64,000 nt of DNA from Stercorarius parasiticus (taxonomy: Eukaryota > Chordata > Aves > Charadriiformes > Stercorariidae), in assembly GCA_013396915.1 (NCBI GenBank), contig VWZL01004335.1, positions 496,001 to 560,000 on the forward strand, given 5' to 3'. The position numbers and the translations under genes are program-made. Positions 40,407 through 54,140 of this stretch are shown piece after piece. Below the pieces are notes generated by a model. It searched no databases. It saw only the letters and a list, made by a program, of their open reading frames with translations, and was not told the origin of the DNA. Each line of letters begins with the position of its first letter. Positions within the stretch are counted from its first letter, which is position 1.

Positions 40407-42967
40407 GAAAGAAAAAACCAACTCAAAACTATGTGATTAAGAAGGATTTGATATGGAAATCCAACGAGATATAGCTCTTTTACCCATCTTTTGTGTGTAC
40501 AGGACAAAAAGATCTGCAGGAGCTGTAGTTAGCAGATAAGAGCAAAATAACTATTTACATCTATGAACAAGGAATATCCCATTTCTTCTCCCCAAAACAG
40601 GTGCGTATATATTTCCATGACCGCAAGTACACATATTATACACACAAAATGCATAATGGTGAGAGGTAAACCTTTCATTAGCGTGATTTTGATCATCTGC
40701 TTCAGTCATGCATAGTCCTACAAGAGAAAGTCCTAAGTAGCTTAGACAGCTTACTTATATTAGACCATAGTTATACCAAAACATCACAACAGTGGCCTAC
40801 TTGGAGTCATCTGAAGTCCTTAACTTGAAATTCTAATATCTTAGACGTTAAATTAAACAATAAATCCCTTTTTCATTTATTTTTTCATTTTTATTTTATG
40901 TTTATTCAGCTGTTTATTACTTATAACCTAGCAGCATACATCAAGATGAAACTGATACTGGTGGGTCACAGGATTGCAATGTTGGCCATCACGCAGTCAC
41001 GTGAAAAAGGACACTGTCACATAAAGCTTACAGTCCAGGATGACAGACAGCAAGTGACAGACACACACGCAAACGTGACATGCAAGGTGAACAGTAACAG
41101 TCTCAGACACTCAACTGCTACGGACATTTTTGCAGATGTTACAATGGATGGGAAGTTCAGCAAGAATTTGGAAGAAGTCAGTATTTGCTTTTTGGAATTA
41201 AACAAAGTGCCTTTTCTTCATCACGACGTATAGAAGAAAATAAACTTTACAACACTGACTTTATTCTAATGGAGAAGATTGACGTTTTCTTTTTTTAACG
41301 GAGGTCACCAACCCACGAGAACAGAATATTGCAGGGAATCGTGACAGACTTCAAACACTCAAACAGGTAATATTGATGCAACAACTCCACTGATTTTTTT
41401 TTTTTGGAAAAGAAAGAACATCCATTGTTCCCCTCAGATTTCAATTGCTCCAATTAAGTTTTCTCTATAATGACCTTTTCAAAAACTATCCTAACATGAA
41501 ACTATGGAGAAAAAATGCAGTGAGAAGAAAGCTCTCTTTAAACGAGGAAACCTTCTTCTTTCTCTATAAGCAATATCAGAGGATTGCATACGCTAAGAAA
41601 AAAAATTCCGTCACTAGATCAGACTACAGTAGATATGCCTAACGTTGAATCATATAATCTGTTCAGAAAATGCTTCGCTGCATTTGGTATGGTATTATAA
41701 TAATGTAACAGACTTAAACCTGCAAAAGTTTTAAGACAACTTTTTGTAAGTAATGAAGTTCACCACTAATATGAATTAATTACCATTCAAAATGAATAAA
41801 CACGAAGCAGTCAAGCTTTTTTGAGACCCTGCAGCTATAGCTGAAGCAAAAAATTTATAAAAATTCAGTTGAATTTTTGAACTACAAATAATTTGGGATT
41901 AAATGCACATGTGAAATATATGAATAATTTAATCATGAGCACTGGTCAGTACCTTGAAATGAAATATTTTTCCATTGGAAAAACCATATTCCTTGAAACA
42001 AACAATTTTATACACAGGTACTGAGCAGGATTTCACAGGTCCATGGTTAAGATCATAGAGATAAACGATGACATCAAGAGATGTATTCAACAGTCTTATA
42101 TTATGGCACTCACTCAGCATGTGGGACACTCAGGTTCAAGTTAACGTTCTTCCAGCAAGCAGAGACTTGAACATTGGTCTTTCCCCTCCAACGCTGCTGT
42201 CCTACCCTCTGGACTACACGCTAGATAAGACTCCTCTTCATCTCAGTAGATTTGTACAATTTTTTTAAAAAGCTTTTAGTTTTGTTCTGATGGAAAAGTA
42301 AAGCCAATGTCAAAAGCTCTACATTTTCCAGGAAATGGAATTCTTGTTTTCCAGCCAGCCACAGTAATTATTGAGACCTCTGAGCAGGACGTGAACCCTG
42401 TAATGCTTGAGCAAGAGCCTGAATTTTAGGCTTGCAGTGTTTGACTGAGTTCAAAATCAGGCATCATTTGCCTCAACTCTAACAGTAATAGAATAGAAAT
42501 GCCACCACCTCCTATTGTAACTGCTCCCATACACAGAGATTTGAGGGAGTTTCAAATGTATGGACAAATATTGGAAACGGACCAAAATGAACACAAAGGA
42601 AATTCAAGTCCTAAAAGCTATTCTGAAGCAATCTGAAAGGCTTGCTTTAAACCTGTTAAAGGAAGGAAATTCACAGTTAAGACTGAAAATCCTGGCTGAA
42701 ACTCCAGCCTTCAAACACATACACTGCTTTGCAGCAACAAAAAAGGGTAGGCAAACCATACAAATCAAGACCACAGTGTCAGACTAGATTTCCAGTTTAA
42801 AGTACGATTTGTGACATATTAGAGAACACTTTATTTCATTCTGTTTCCATAAAGTTGTAGCTTTCAGATGGACAGGCCAGGAATAGTTAAACTAGCTGAG
42901 GGTTTATTATAGAAGCAAAATCAGTACCTTACTGGAGGCAGTGAACAGACTTCTTGCTACAGGTCCA

Positions 42968-42969
<2 letters not shown>

Positions 42970-42996
<27 letters not shown>
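42970..42996. repeat. Poly(A) run, 27 nt
   Basis: The longest homopolymer in the window. It is followed by an A/G-rich stretch. Such runs can mark a retrocopy tail, but no target-site duplication or parent gene is recognised. Confidence 0.95.
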
Positions 42997-42999
<3 letters not shown>

Positions 43000-43224
43000 A
43001 AAGAAAGAAAAGGAAGCGATACTTCCAGGAGTCACAACATTAGATTTAACAGCATCACCTTTCCCAGTATAAATTTCTTTATAGTACTAGTACCTCCCAT
43101 AGCGACATCCATCAAGATATTCTGTCCAAGTATTTCTTTCAAAGCAATTGCCGGTAGCTTACATCAATCTTTGATTAGGCAGTTGTCCGCAATTCTTCCG
43201 AAAATAGGATTTGATTCAATAAAT

Positions 43225-43254
43225 AAATGTATATATACACATATGTATACATTT
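43225..43254. repeat. AT-rich inverted repeat
   Basis: Arms aaatgtata (43225-43233) and tatacattt (43246-43254), perfectly complementary, with a 12-nt loop. It lies in a longer ATAT-rich stretch to 43268. Confidence 0.85.
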
Positions 43255-43661
43255 ATACGTATATATTTAAGAGCTTTCCTGAAGAAAGGCCAAAATTAGT
43301 CCAAGATCAGAGATATGGCTCAGATGACCTCTCGAGGCTCCTTCCAGCATAGTTCTTCTCCAAGGTTCAGGATTGAAATTCCAGAGCAATCAGGGTAAAA
43401 ATGTGTCATTAACCAAAAGGAAATGCTCAATTTATAACTGGCGTGCCACAAGCTCGGCGTGTAGAGAGGCCAGAGGATCAGCCTGGGTAGTGCAGACACG
43501 GACAGGAGGACCAAGTCCTCCTACAGGTGTCAAAACCATTACACGATTTTAGGCAAGTCATCGAGCTCACTTTTCACACCTGAACGGGAACGACAGCGAA
43601 ATTCAGGACTAGTGTGAGGATTAACTAGTTATTATTGCGCAGCGCTTTGAAGACAACAGGT

Positions 43662-43695
43662 GCTGAGTAAAAACGCTGAGTAAAAACGCTGAGTA
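43662..43695. repeat. 13-bp tandem repeat, 2.6 copies
   Basis: gctgagtaaaaac at 43662 and 43675, then a partial third copy at 43688. Confidence 0.93.
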
Positions 43696-43751
43696 TTAGC
43701 GGGATGACTAATAAAAATTGTTAGTTACAAGGAGCAAGAATCAAAGGCGAA

Positions 43752-43769
43752 GGGGTGGGGGTGGGGGGG
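43752..43769 (+). repeat. G-rich run
   Basis: Runs of four, five and seven G, separated by single T bases. A quadruplex is possible if the seven-G run supplies two strands. Confidence 0.85.
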
Positions 43770-44498
43770 TACCACAGAAATCCAAGACAGCTGGGGAGGA
43801 GAATCGGTGTAATAAAATGAAAACAAACCAAACCCCTGTTATTTGGCAATCCCACATGCAAACCACTTGAACTCTACACTTCTGGAGCTTATGTCATCAT
43901 TGAGCCACCACCTTCCCACTTTGAGAAAGCTGCAGTTTAGAGAATTATTATTTTAAAGCATACTATAAAGCTGTAATGGAGCAGCTATTCCAGAAAAAAC
44001 CTACCAGATTAAGTCGAGAAAAATCCTATCGGATTAGGTCGAGTCACCAATCAGGACACTGTGAGAGTCATCTTTCCCCAGAAATGTATACATCTCCTCC
44101 AGCATTTATAAGAGGGGATGTAGAAAATCACAAATGCTCCTCAAGATTTCGAGAACCTCTGGTATATTTGGAGAACGCAAGCGCATGGTGTATTAAACAA
44201 AGAAATGATACGCACTTTTAAAATATCATATACAGCCCTCCATAAATCCCGCAAACCCTCTCATTAATGGTTATGGTATGATTAATGTTTGTACTGGGCC
44301 ATTTTAATTACTTAAACAATTCAGAGTTCTACCTTAAAAAGCAGCTTTGTGAAACTGCAGTAGTTGCAGAATATTTTACTCCTGGGCTTGATAAAACACT
44401 AAACCAGAAACTGCTTTAAAATAACTGCCTGCCACAGCACTTTTAGCCAACTTTTGCACCTGGTGCCGAGAGAAAAAGCCAAGTGAACTTTCACTCAC

Positions 44499-44554
44499 TT
44501 GCTGCATGTCAGCTTCAATGCGATGTCTTTCTTCTGTTGTGTTTGGGTTTCTAA
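44499..44554 (-). other. Orphan exon-like segment inside the large SUPT3H intron
   Basis: On the minus strand a 56-nt segment is flanked by a strong acceptor (ttacttgtctcttccag) and a consensus donor (gtgagt). In the frame that stays open through it, the segment encodes RNPNTTEERHRIEADMQQ, charged and helix-like. I recognise no family for it. It has the same orientation as SUPT3H and lies between exons A and B. At 56 nt it is not a multiple of three. It may be a cassette or 5' UTR exon, an exon of an unrelated nested transcript, or a chance arrangement. Confidence 0.35.
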
Positions 44555-45419
44555 CTGGAAGAGACAAGTAAGCTAAACTAGCAGCCAATCAATCCCTAAA
44601 TTCTAAGAATGCAATAAAATTTGATACCAATAAATCTTTTCTTTTAACAGCCAGAAGAGATTAACAAAGTTATTTGAAATTTTATCCTCTTCTGTTCTTT
44701 CAATAGGACGATTACCTGACAATCCCGTTGAATCAAACAGCAAAATTAAAAGGGACACAATTAAGCTTGTATATACATAGGAACAGGATATGCATTTATG
44801 CGTGTCCCTAGTAGGTCCTCCATTATTTATTAGCCTTGATGTATTTTTCTTCCTCTTACAATAAAAGTTATTACACCTTTGGATTGTCAAATAAAAACCC
44901 AATTGGCTGAGACACAGACCATCAATATAAAATAGCTTTGCATAGCTTCCCTCTCAACTACAACTAGTTGACTTTTTTCAGCTCTGCAATTCATTTGTTT
45001 CCTGACATGGGGAAAATCAGCTTCGTCGTCTTTGTACTTTAAGGTCTCAGCAGTAAAGTGATCCAATTTCTTCCCCTAGTTTGGCATGGCGATGGCACAA
45101 TGTAAGATGAAAATGGCAAACAATGTGAAAAAATATTCAAGAATTGGAGATTATAAAAAATGTAGTGACTGCGTATTGTGAGAATGGGTGCTAGGAACAG
45201 TATCTTGTGAGTATATTGAAGTTGATATACCAGCATCAGGCTGTGTATCACTATACAAGTGCTCATTATTAATATCTATATGCGTATATGCTTGCATGCA
45301 CGTGATGGTGCAAACATGCACGCATCCAGACCTCCATGTGTATGGCGATGTCCACAGAATAAGCACTTGTCACAAGACTTCCCATTTTACCAGGAGTTCT
45401 TCACTGAAATGTAAAATCT

Positions 45420-46560
45420 GTCTCTCCCTTTCTTCTTAGTCCTGTGCCCTCCTGCACGCTGCCAGCAATGGCCATGTTCCACCTGTTTCATCGTTACCCA
45501 CCTACTTTCTCTGGCCTCATCCGAGATTCAATTTGGGAGCAACACATCCGCTGATTCTCACTCCTTTTGCTACTTCTTGATGGCTACCCTGTCATTAGCA
45601 CTTAATGTCCTGTAAAGCCACTTCCCAAATTCATTCTCCAGCGCAGACCTTCTGCAAGCTCCAATCCACCACCCACAGTTTCTCTCTCGAATCTCTCTGC
45701 CTCTCATTTCAACTACTCCTGATCTCTTGCTATGGAACACTTTGAGAGAGGGTCATGGGATCCTCTTCCAAACTCCTTCCACCACAGGTTCATTTTCATC
45801 TTTCTTAATTTCACTTGTTTGAACAACTCTTTGCTGAACCTCAGGCTTTCTATTCCTCTTTTTTTTTGGGATCCCCTTTTAGCTCCATAATTTTTCTGCT
45901 ACAAGAGAGAATATATGCATTCCCACAAAGTTGCACCTAGTTTTTGTTCCTGAACACCTTCTCTTCTCATAAATCTCTGGCCTTTTTCCCAATTGTGACC
46001 CACCCCAGTAGATGCATCTTAGCCTGCCTCCTTAGTCTTCAAGTTTTCCTTGCTCTCTGGCACTTTTGCTCACGGTGTACAGATGTCCTCAGCCTATCCT
46101 CTCTTTTAAAGAAACCGTACCTCAATCCAGCCTGTCTCTCCAAATCTTTTCCCATTTCTTTCTCTCTCTTCATCTGTAAAAAAACGCAGAACATGCAGCT
46201 TTCAGCTAAAGCACAGACTTCCCCTCTTCTAAGTCTGTCTTGGATCAGCTCCAACCTGACTTTTCATAAATCCCCTCCCTTAAAACTCTTCATATATGGT
46301 ACACTATGTGCCTCTTCCTGGCCAGAAATCTGGGTCTCCAGTATGTCTTTATTTTCTCTGACTTTTCTGCTGCTTTTGACACTGTTATCATCTCCTCTTG
46401 CCCTCAGAGAAGTTCCAATTATCCTCTTTATTTGTTTTTGTTTGTTTGTTTGTTTGTTTGTTCTGAAGCTTTTGTTATCCCATCTTTCAGCTGGGAGTTA
46501 TCTGACTAAACATAGATGTCTACATCAGAGCTGGTCACCCAGGGCATCATTTATGGTCAC
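45420..46560 (+). mobile_element. Pyrimidine-rich region with a possible degraded LINE reverse-transcriptase motif
   Basis: About 1.1 kb of strikingly C+T-rich plus strand, unlike the flanks. At 46357-46386 one frame reads SDFSAAFDTV, which resembles reverse-transcriptase motif A of L2/CR1-clade LINEs (usual form LDLSAAFDTVDH, with the first Asp catalytic). The following residues do not continue the motif. A different frame is open for 242 codons (45944-46672), but its Leu/Ser/Phe-rich composition is what C+T-rich DNA gives by chance. It could be an ancient LINE relic or coincidence. Confidence 0.35.
46431..46462. repeat. TTTG tetranucleotide microsatellite
   Basis: About eight TTTG units, one carrying an extra T. 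Confidence 0.95.
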
Positions 46561-46888
46561 TAGACAGAAACCACCATTCTGGGTCCAAATTCACCTCACC
46601 CTGAAAATAAATGCCTGGAAGAAGTCAAATAAATTATATCCTACAAGTAACATTTCTCTCTGCTGTCTCTGATTATTTCTCTGATAAGCACGCAATGACC
46701 AGTTCACAGCAATAAAACTATTGACGGGGAATAACCTAATACAGTGTCTAATACGCCACGTGCACACAGAGAAGTAAAATGCCTTCACCCAAGATATAAG
46801 AAAACAGGCAGTCTAACCTGGCAGATCATGTGTTGGAATTTAAAGGAAGAATGTATGAAAACAGATCTACCTGAGTTTGGGAATATTT

Positions 46889-47020
46889 AGAATCATCATA
46901 GAATCTTCATGGTTGGAAAGGACCTTTGGGATCATCGAGTCCAACCATACACACACAAAAAAACCCCCCTACAATCTCTGGCACTAGAGCATGCCCTGAA
47001 GTGCCNCTTGGTAGCTCTCC
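46889..47020 (-). mobile_element. CR1 LINE fragment interrupted by an N
   Basis: Minus-strand CR1: reversed tail around 46890-46910, then ggttggaaaggacctttggg and atcatcgagtccaaccatac, followed by a short low-complexity C/A stretch and 'cactagagcatgccctgaag'. At 47006 there is one N. The next 14 bases, cttggtagctctcc, match an internal CR1 segment also found at 54274-54287, so internal sequence is missing at the N. Confidence 0.85.
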
Positions 47021-50000
47021 AGATTTACGTAAATCACAGATACAACTACTGCATGGAGTCCACCATACTTACTAGCTGTGTTGAACGCAATTCAGCTAAA
47101 TCAGACTGACTGTAAAGCATATGCTTTTTTTGAGCTCCCGAGATGTTTTCTCAAATTTATTTCCTTTATGTTGTCCTCTGACCAAGCCAACAACTCCATT
47201 ATCTTATGCAAAAAAGTCCTAGACCAGCCACACAGCTCTCTTAAACAAATATTTTTCCTTTAATTTGGAGTCTTAATAGCACAGGAATCTACAGATTGTG
47301 AGGGTGATGGGTCTGTGAGCAAAAAAGACATCTCTGGAAAGAAAGCTTCAGCCTAAAGTAGCAGAATTAACTAATGACATCTGGCTAATACAGCTTATGG
47401 GGAAAGATTGTTTTAATGCCCATATTGTGCCCTTCTAGGAAATTGGGTAAGAACCAAGGGCTTCCTCAAGAGGTGACCATCATCTAGGTGAGTATTCAGT
47501 GAATCGTCACTGCTGCCTAAAACCACCACTAAAACACAAAAATTCATTGACGCTTTCAGATACAGCTACACAAAATTCTTAACATATCATTTTTTATGCA
47601 GAAAGATCATCAGTTAATATAAAAAAACCTCAGGTATGAGAGTCAGGGAGTAAATTTTACTCTGCCAGTAGCAGTCTTTGTCAGGAACAGGTTAAAGTCC
47701 ACACTTTGATTGCTCCACTTATTTTCAAGTCCGAGATAAAAGACTGTTTGTGACAGTTTTTGTGTATAAGTTATTTTCTGTCTACTCAAGGACATTGCTA
47801 CCATCAACACCCCTATCAGGTAAAACTCATGTCTTGAAGATAAAAGAACACAGAAATAAAAAGCGTTGACATCCCCCACAATTAAATAAATACTGATCTA
47901 AAGGTTTCTGCTGTTATCACTGTGTTTGTTGGCCAGTGACACTTACAGACACAAAAGAGCTGTACTTGCCAAAACTAAAGCACTTAAATAGTAAGAAAAC
48001 AAATTTTGCGGCGCTTCAAGAACCAAAACAGCTTTTGCCAAGTTTTCCAGTAGTGGTGTACTATTTGTAGATCCAAAGTAATTTTTTTTTTGGAATGACG
48101 GTAACACCTTTGCCTTCAGTTATTGCTTTCTTTTCAGGCAGAACAGAAATGGAAGATGCTGACAAAGGTGGAGAACTTTGGTATCGACAGCTATCTATTA
48201 ATGACAACATGCAGTATTAGAAACTCAAGACCTCTGAACACTAGGTGTCAGTGTAAGAAATGGAAAAATATCAAAAACCTGTTGTTTCCAATCAGGTGGA
48301 TTAGCTAAAAAACCAGAACCAGCTGTGACCACATTTCCTTGTAACTGCATAACACTGTTAACAAGCCAATCTTCCTAAAAAAAGTTATTCTGAAACTATC
48401 AGGTTTGCTTGAAATCAGATAAGGTGATTTAAAAACTACAATGAATTTGCTCTGTTAAACACTCTGAGATGACCTTTAAGGTTTATGAGTCACACTTAAA
48501 GACCATGCAGAATTTCACACTACTCTTTTTGCGCCACAGACATCCATAAATCAGCTTGTGTCTTTCACAACTTAAAGTTTACAGTTTTGCTTGACAAAAT
48601 CAATGAAAAACTAAATATCAAAAAAATACTGCTAGTGCCAAAAGTCATAAGAGGTGAGATGTCTCTCGCTTCACTTAAGTAGTCCAGATTTTAAATGGAT
48701 GGCCAGAATGTTAAATAACCGTGTTAGGCCGTGAAGAGTCACATCCTAGAAGTGCCCCTTTATCTCCCCTGATGCAAAAGATGACCTGGCGGCATTATCT
48801 AGGGTATAGGAAGACACGTTTGTTTGTCTTTATTCAGGTGAATCCACTCAGGATCTCAGTGGAAAAGCAGAAGGAATGTTACCCTCCACCAGGCAAGGAC
48901 AATTAACGTATTTGGACAATCATTAAAAACAAAGCAAGTATGATAAAAACTATAATTAAAACTCCATTGTTTATTGGATTCTGGAGCTGATTTCAAAGAT
49001 ACACAGATGCTTTTCGAAGTTAACTTGAGGTCTGTCTTCCTAATCAAATATCCATGTGTTGCACACTGTTGATAAATTTCTTCTCATTTAGTTCACTAAT
49101 TGCTGCCAGAATCGGACTATGAGATGAGAGGGGTCTTTGCGTGCAGATATGGACTTTACACACATATTCCTGCACTTATAATATTCAATTTAAGCTATAC
49201 AAACAAGTTAAAGAAAGAAAGAAACCCTGAATATCGGTTTTCCATTTGACTTCTGGAGCTCGGGATGTAACTATGATTTTTCACAGACAGAAAGATTGCT
49301 CCTTCATTTCAGCCCAGCTAAACGATTTGAGGGTATTTTTTAGGCTACGTCAAAAACACTCTTGGCAAAAGCCTCTTCAGTCGTAAAGGAGACTAGAGAG
49401 TAAAACCATTGACAGAGTATTGATTTACCAGACTGCATCATATTGGGCAATAAAAATCTAATGATTACTCTTCAAATTCTTAACTTCATTTGTTCTTTAT
49501 TAAAGAGCGAATCACCTAGAATTTCATAGGGCTCCAGCAAAATAATAAGAGAACGTTTATATGAGTAGCCAGCACACCCTGGATACAGTGCACTGAATGT
49601 CTCAGCTCATCCAAGATTTCACTAGCTATTAATCCATTCCCTACTCCTAACAGCACATATAACAATTAAATAGAGTATATATTTTTATTTTGGAAACTCA
49701 GGCTGGGATCAGCTTATCAGTTGGTTCATAAAAGCCCCAGAAGCCAAGGTAATTGAGTACATATATATTTAAGAATGCCATAGATTCCAAAGCCCCCATG
49801 ACTGAAATTTCATACGTACTTATTTCCTCTTGCTCAACAGCCTAAATAGGAATCTGATGTGTTAAGGGTGGAAAAAACAGACCTGTACATACAGACACAT
49901 ATATATATGAATGCATGTATGTGTATAAATCTATGTCATCGTTATTAAAGGCACAAAGATTGATACAAAAAAATCGGGAAATACTGGGATTATAGCTGCC

Positions 50001-53000
50001 TGCACTACCTTCATTCTTCATATTTCATATGCACTACAGGACAATCTTTAACCATTGATCACATTGCTTTTTCCATTCAATCTAGTTGGCGATTTGGATT
50101 TTTTTTCTTCACTATTGAACACATCGCTATCGTTATGTGGGCATAATTATTCATTTCCTCCTGATCGATTTTTTTAGGGTTCTTAATAACAGCATCTTAG
50201 TCTTTCCACTTGTTAGATCAGGGAAGTCCATCACCGCCGGATGCTGAGCAGCATCTCTGCACGACCAGGAAAAAAGCAGCAGCTCTGTCTCATAGCACGT
50301 GTTGACTCTGCAGAAAGATCCATGGGAAAGAAAACATCTGACCAGGTCAGTCATCAAGTCTCTCATCTTAAGAGAAAGCACACAGAGCGCCCAGAATCCC
50401 TAACTGGGACTCCTGAACTCTCTCCTGAAGTAGCTTCTGTGCTTTGCAATAAATACATCTGAATGTATTAGTAGCTAATGTTAAGAGTAGAAAACTCAGG
50501 AGTTGACTTTTTGTATAAATTATCAATGAAGAAAAGGCAAGAGTTCATCAAAATTTAGAGAAAAGACTTCATTGTTTCCAATTCGAATTTTCCATAAAAT
50601 GCCTCCTTAAAAAACATTCTTATAATACTCTAACATATTAAAGACAAAATGCTGTCCGTTTGCTGACGTAATCTAAAGTCAAGTGCTTGCCAATCAAGAA
50701 ATATTAGAAAAGAAAAAAAATATGACTTCTTTTTTTAAACAAGGAATTCAGAAAACAGTGTCTGTGTATGAAGCGGGCCCTTCTAAACCAGTGAGGTCTT
50801 CACCCGCGAATGACAGACACACTGTCACTGAGCTCCTCCGGTACAGGAGTAATAGCATCTGCTCTCTACAGAATGACCGTCAAAGGGTCGAGCCGATTCA
50901 CATTTTTTCACTGCATAGAAAAACATATATACTCAGAAGGACAAAACCCACTCTATACCGTTCTGCAAACTGAACAAAAAAGTTGTTTGGAAAACCAGCC
51001 CTTCCTTTTAGAGTCGCATAAAAAGCTTTCAAAAAAATGAAACACTACAAATTGCAAAAATTCACTTCAAAGATGCAATTTCAATTAAAGAAAAAGAGAG
51101 AAAACTTACCTCTCTCTACCCTAACATAACCTAAATAGTGCTGGGTTACCCCTAACATAATCTAAACGGTGACCACATTTAAATGATGTAAAAGCACAGG
51201 GAATGATTAAAAACCGCCTGCTAGAGATAAAGTCTCTTCCATCACACATGAGCAACGCTAACAAATGCACATTGCTGGTACCCAGGACATTTTTTATATT
51301 ATAGACTTATTTTCCAGTTTGATTTCTTCCAGGGCAGGTGTGCCATGAGTTTGCTGCAAACGTATGCGTGTTGTTTAATTTACTCTACAGTAGGAGCAGA
51401 ATGAATAGGGGAAGGATTTTTTCCCAGATGGTTTTTGTGAACTCCTTTATCCCATTCGTGTAAACACACGGCGTGTTCCGGTTTGCCGAGTTGTATATAC
51501 ACCCTATGACTTCGCACAAAGTCCGAATGTTTAGTTAGCCAGAAGATTGTTTCCATCCTGTGATTCATTAGGTCCCTATGGTACCCTCAACTTCCTTTAT
51601 TTTGTACGATCGCAAATTATATTAGTTTCTCTTATTTTGATAACCCCTCTAATTAATGTCCTGCACAGGAAACTTTATTACTGTTTCAAAACAGACTCAT
51701 AAAACAAGGACTTTTCCCATTACCAGGGTGGCATAAGTGACAGTTGCACATAACTTTGGGATCACGAGTGAAAGGTGCTTCACGCAGTTTGTTTTTATCA
51801 GTGGGCAATTTCTGCTAATGAACGAGCTGGTTCCAATTCTTTCTTTCTTAAAAGGAATGTCAGAAATTCTACAATTATGCACATAAAGGTTACAAGTTCC
51901 ATACACCTGGAAGTGTATGATTTCAGAGCAGCCTAGAGGTGACATACATTAAAATGACTAATCCAGTTTGTGAATGAATACACGAGTGTGATTTGGTTTT
52001 AAAAAAAGACCCTGTAGGAACAGGCTGCAAAGAACCAGGAAAGCTCGATCCTTGTTTCTGTCTAAATCCTCATTCTCCCTACTCCCCTCTCCCATTGCCG
52101 TTGTCTTTTTCTCTGGATGGGCGAGTGAAGGTGAGTTTTCCCTCCTCCTTCTCCTTAAAACGGTTCACAATAAACCGCAATAAAACAGTTAACAGCTGCA
52201 GGAAGAAAGCTGGGAAGTGAAGAAAGCACGCCATGTTCATCCAGCCCTTGGAAAATACAGAATTCACGCTTAGCATGATTAAGTACTTAGCATTTTGTAT
52301 CAGTAAACCCGTCCTCACGCTTGTCTCTGTATTTTCACCATTCCTTTTCCTAGTGGTGGCAAATGACTACTCGATCTTTATTTAAGCCCCTACTATAAAA
52401 AGCAATTTACTCCGCAGGACGGATTTACTACGGACTTACTCAGGACCTGACGTACTGCTGAATCTCTGCATCTCACTCTAAGTGTTCTACTATGAATTAC
52501 TGCCACAATTTAAAATAATCTACGTATTCCAGTATAGATTATTCACCTGCTGACCTGTGTTCTGTGCTTCAGGTTGAGACCAAAGGACTGATTCTGAATT
52601 AACCATGTTATCTGTGTAATAGACAAGTAATTTCCAAGAGTAATAAACCCGAAAAAGTTAAAATTATCTTTGTGTATATGCAAAGTGTTCATATATGTAT
52701 ATATGTAACACGAGACCCACATCATGCTCCTACAAAGGAAGCAAGAGCGGAATGTTAAAAAGGATTAGGCAGGAGTACAAGTGGTATGAAATTCAATTCT
52801 TCCATAGGAAGATAAAAGTAAGTGATCAAAAAAATCGCAACAGATATCATGTACGACATGATTTAGGGCAATTGACGTTCCTTTAAATTGACACTACTGC
52901 ATTCTAAAAAAGCCAACTGAGTGGCTTTGACTTAAATCATTTGACATCAATTGAAGAGATCAGAGTCCATCTTCTAGCAGACACACGTTAGCTGACAGGC

Positions 53001-53438
53001 AGTAAACCACAACCCTGTTAACGTGAATTCTATCACCCGTGACAGTCTCCGCGATGACTTATCACACTTTACAAAGAATTCTAGTGGATAAAACATTTAA
53101 AGGATGCAGTCCAAGGCTGTTGCGATGCTGCCTTCCCTCTGAGCAGCCAGTCTTTCATGGACAGGTAAGGTTGCTTACCAGTCGGTAGGGATTTTAAGTA
53201 CATCTGTATTTTTCGTATGCGTATATGTAATTTTTCATATTCATATTGCTGAATTCTGTGCTATTGCTAAAATGTCTTTCACTTTGTAAAAACAAATCTA
53301 ATCTTCCCAGAAGCCTTTCGATATCTCAGAAAAAAAACCGCAAAGGACTGAAGTTCCGATCTAGTGCTCCATTGAACAATCAAATTCTGTGAAAGCAGGT
53401 GTCAGTGCTACGACTAACATATCCAGCATGCCTCGAGA

Positions 53439-53458
53439 GTAAACTGCTGGCAGTTTAC
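53439..53458. repeat. Short perfect hairpin
   Basis: gtaaactgc and gcagtttac are perfect inverted arms around a 2-base centre. Further partial copies of the arms (tagtttact, aaactgctg) follow up to 53497. Confidence 0.85.
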
Positions 53459-54140
53459 GAGTAGTTTACTTAGTAGTTTACTTAATAAACTGCTGACAAC
53501 AAATGCCCAGTTGATACATCCCCACCACAAGGAAGGTAATTCCTTACCAGCCTTTTTGATTTAAGTAGTACAGCGTGATCTTATTGCCTATCAGCCTTTG
53601 AACATGACATCTGAAGCATGAACATGGAGCCACAGCCCTATCAAGAGAAAATACTAAGAAAACTTTAGGTTTTAATATTAGTCTAATAATACTACATTTT
53701 CCGATGATCCAGCCCACCATCACAAAAATTCTGGACAGAGACGGTGAAGGTGAGAAGACTCTTTTCCTCTCTCTTAAATATTACATGGAACAATTTGCAG
53801 ATGCTCTTACATCCATGTATGTGCAAGACTTCAGCTGTTCTGATGCCAAACCTCTCAACGGTAGTTTAATAACCAAGAAAAATTCCTATTCCATTTCTTC
53901 TCGTTATACACCCTCTTTTTCTTGACTAAGTGCTGAACAATATTGATTTGTCCTAAAGCAAGATCGAGATCCCTTTCTAAGGGTCTGAATAGATATTAAT
54001 AGATTATTATAAAAATTATGTTTCCAAATCTTCTTCCTGCACTTGCAAATTGTATTGGATATGACAAAAGAATGAACTAAAAGAGGTCTCATTGCACTTC
54101 AAATGGTAAGTAATTTAAAAGCTTGTCCCCTTCTGATCAA

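Noticed and set aside
42560..42996. 75-codon open frame followed 180 bp later by a 27-nt poly(A), suggesting a processed retrocopy
   Set aside because: No parent protein, no polyadenylation signal placed correctly and no target-site duplication could be seen.
45944..46672. 242-codon open frame, the longest in the window
   Set aside because: It lies in C+T-rich DNA, which lowers stop frequency and yields Leu/Ser/Phe-rich peptide. It has no domain and crosses a TTTG microsatellite.
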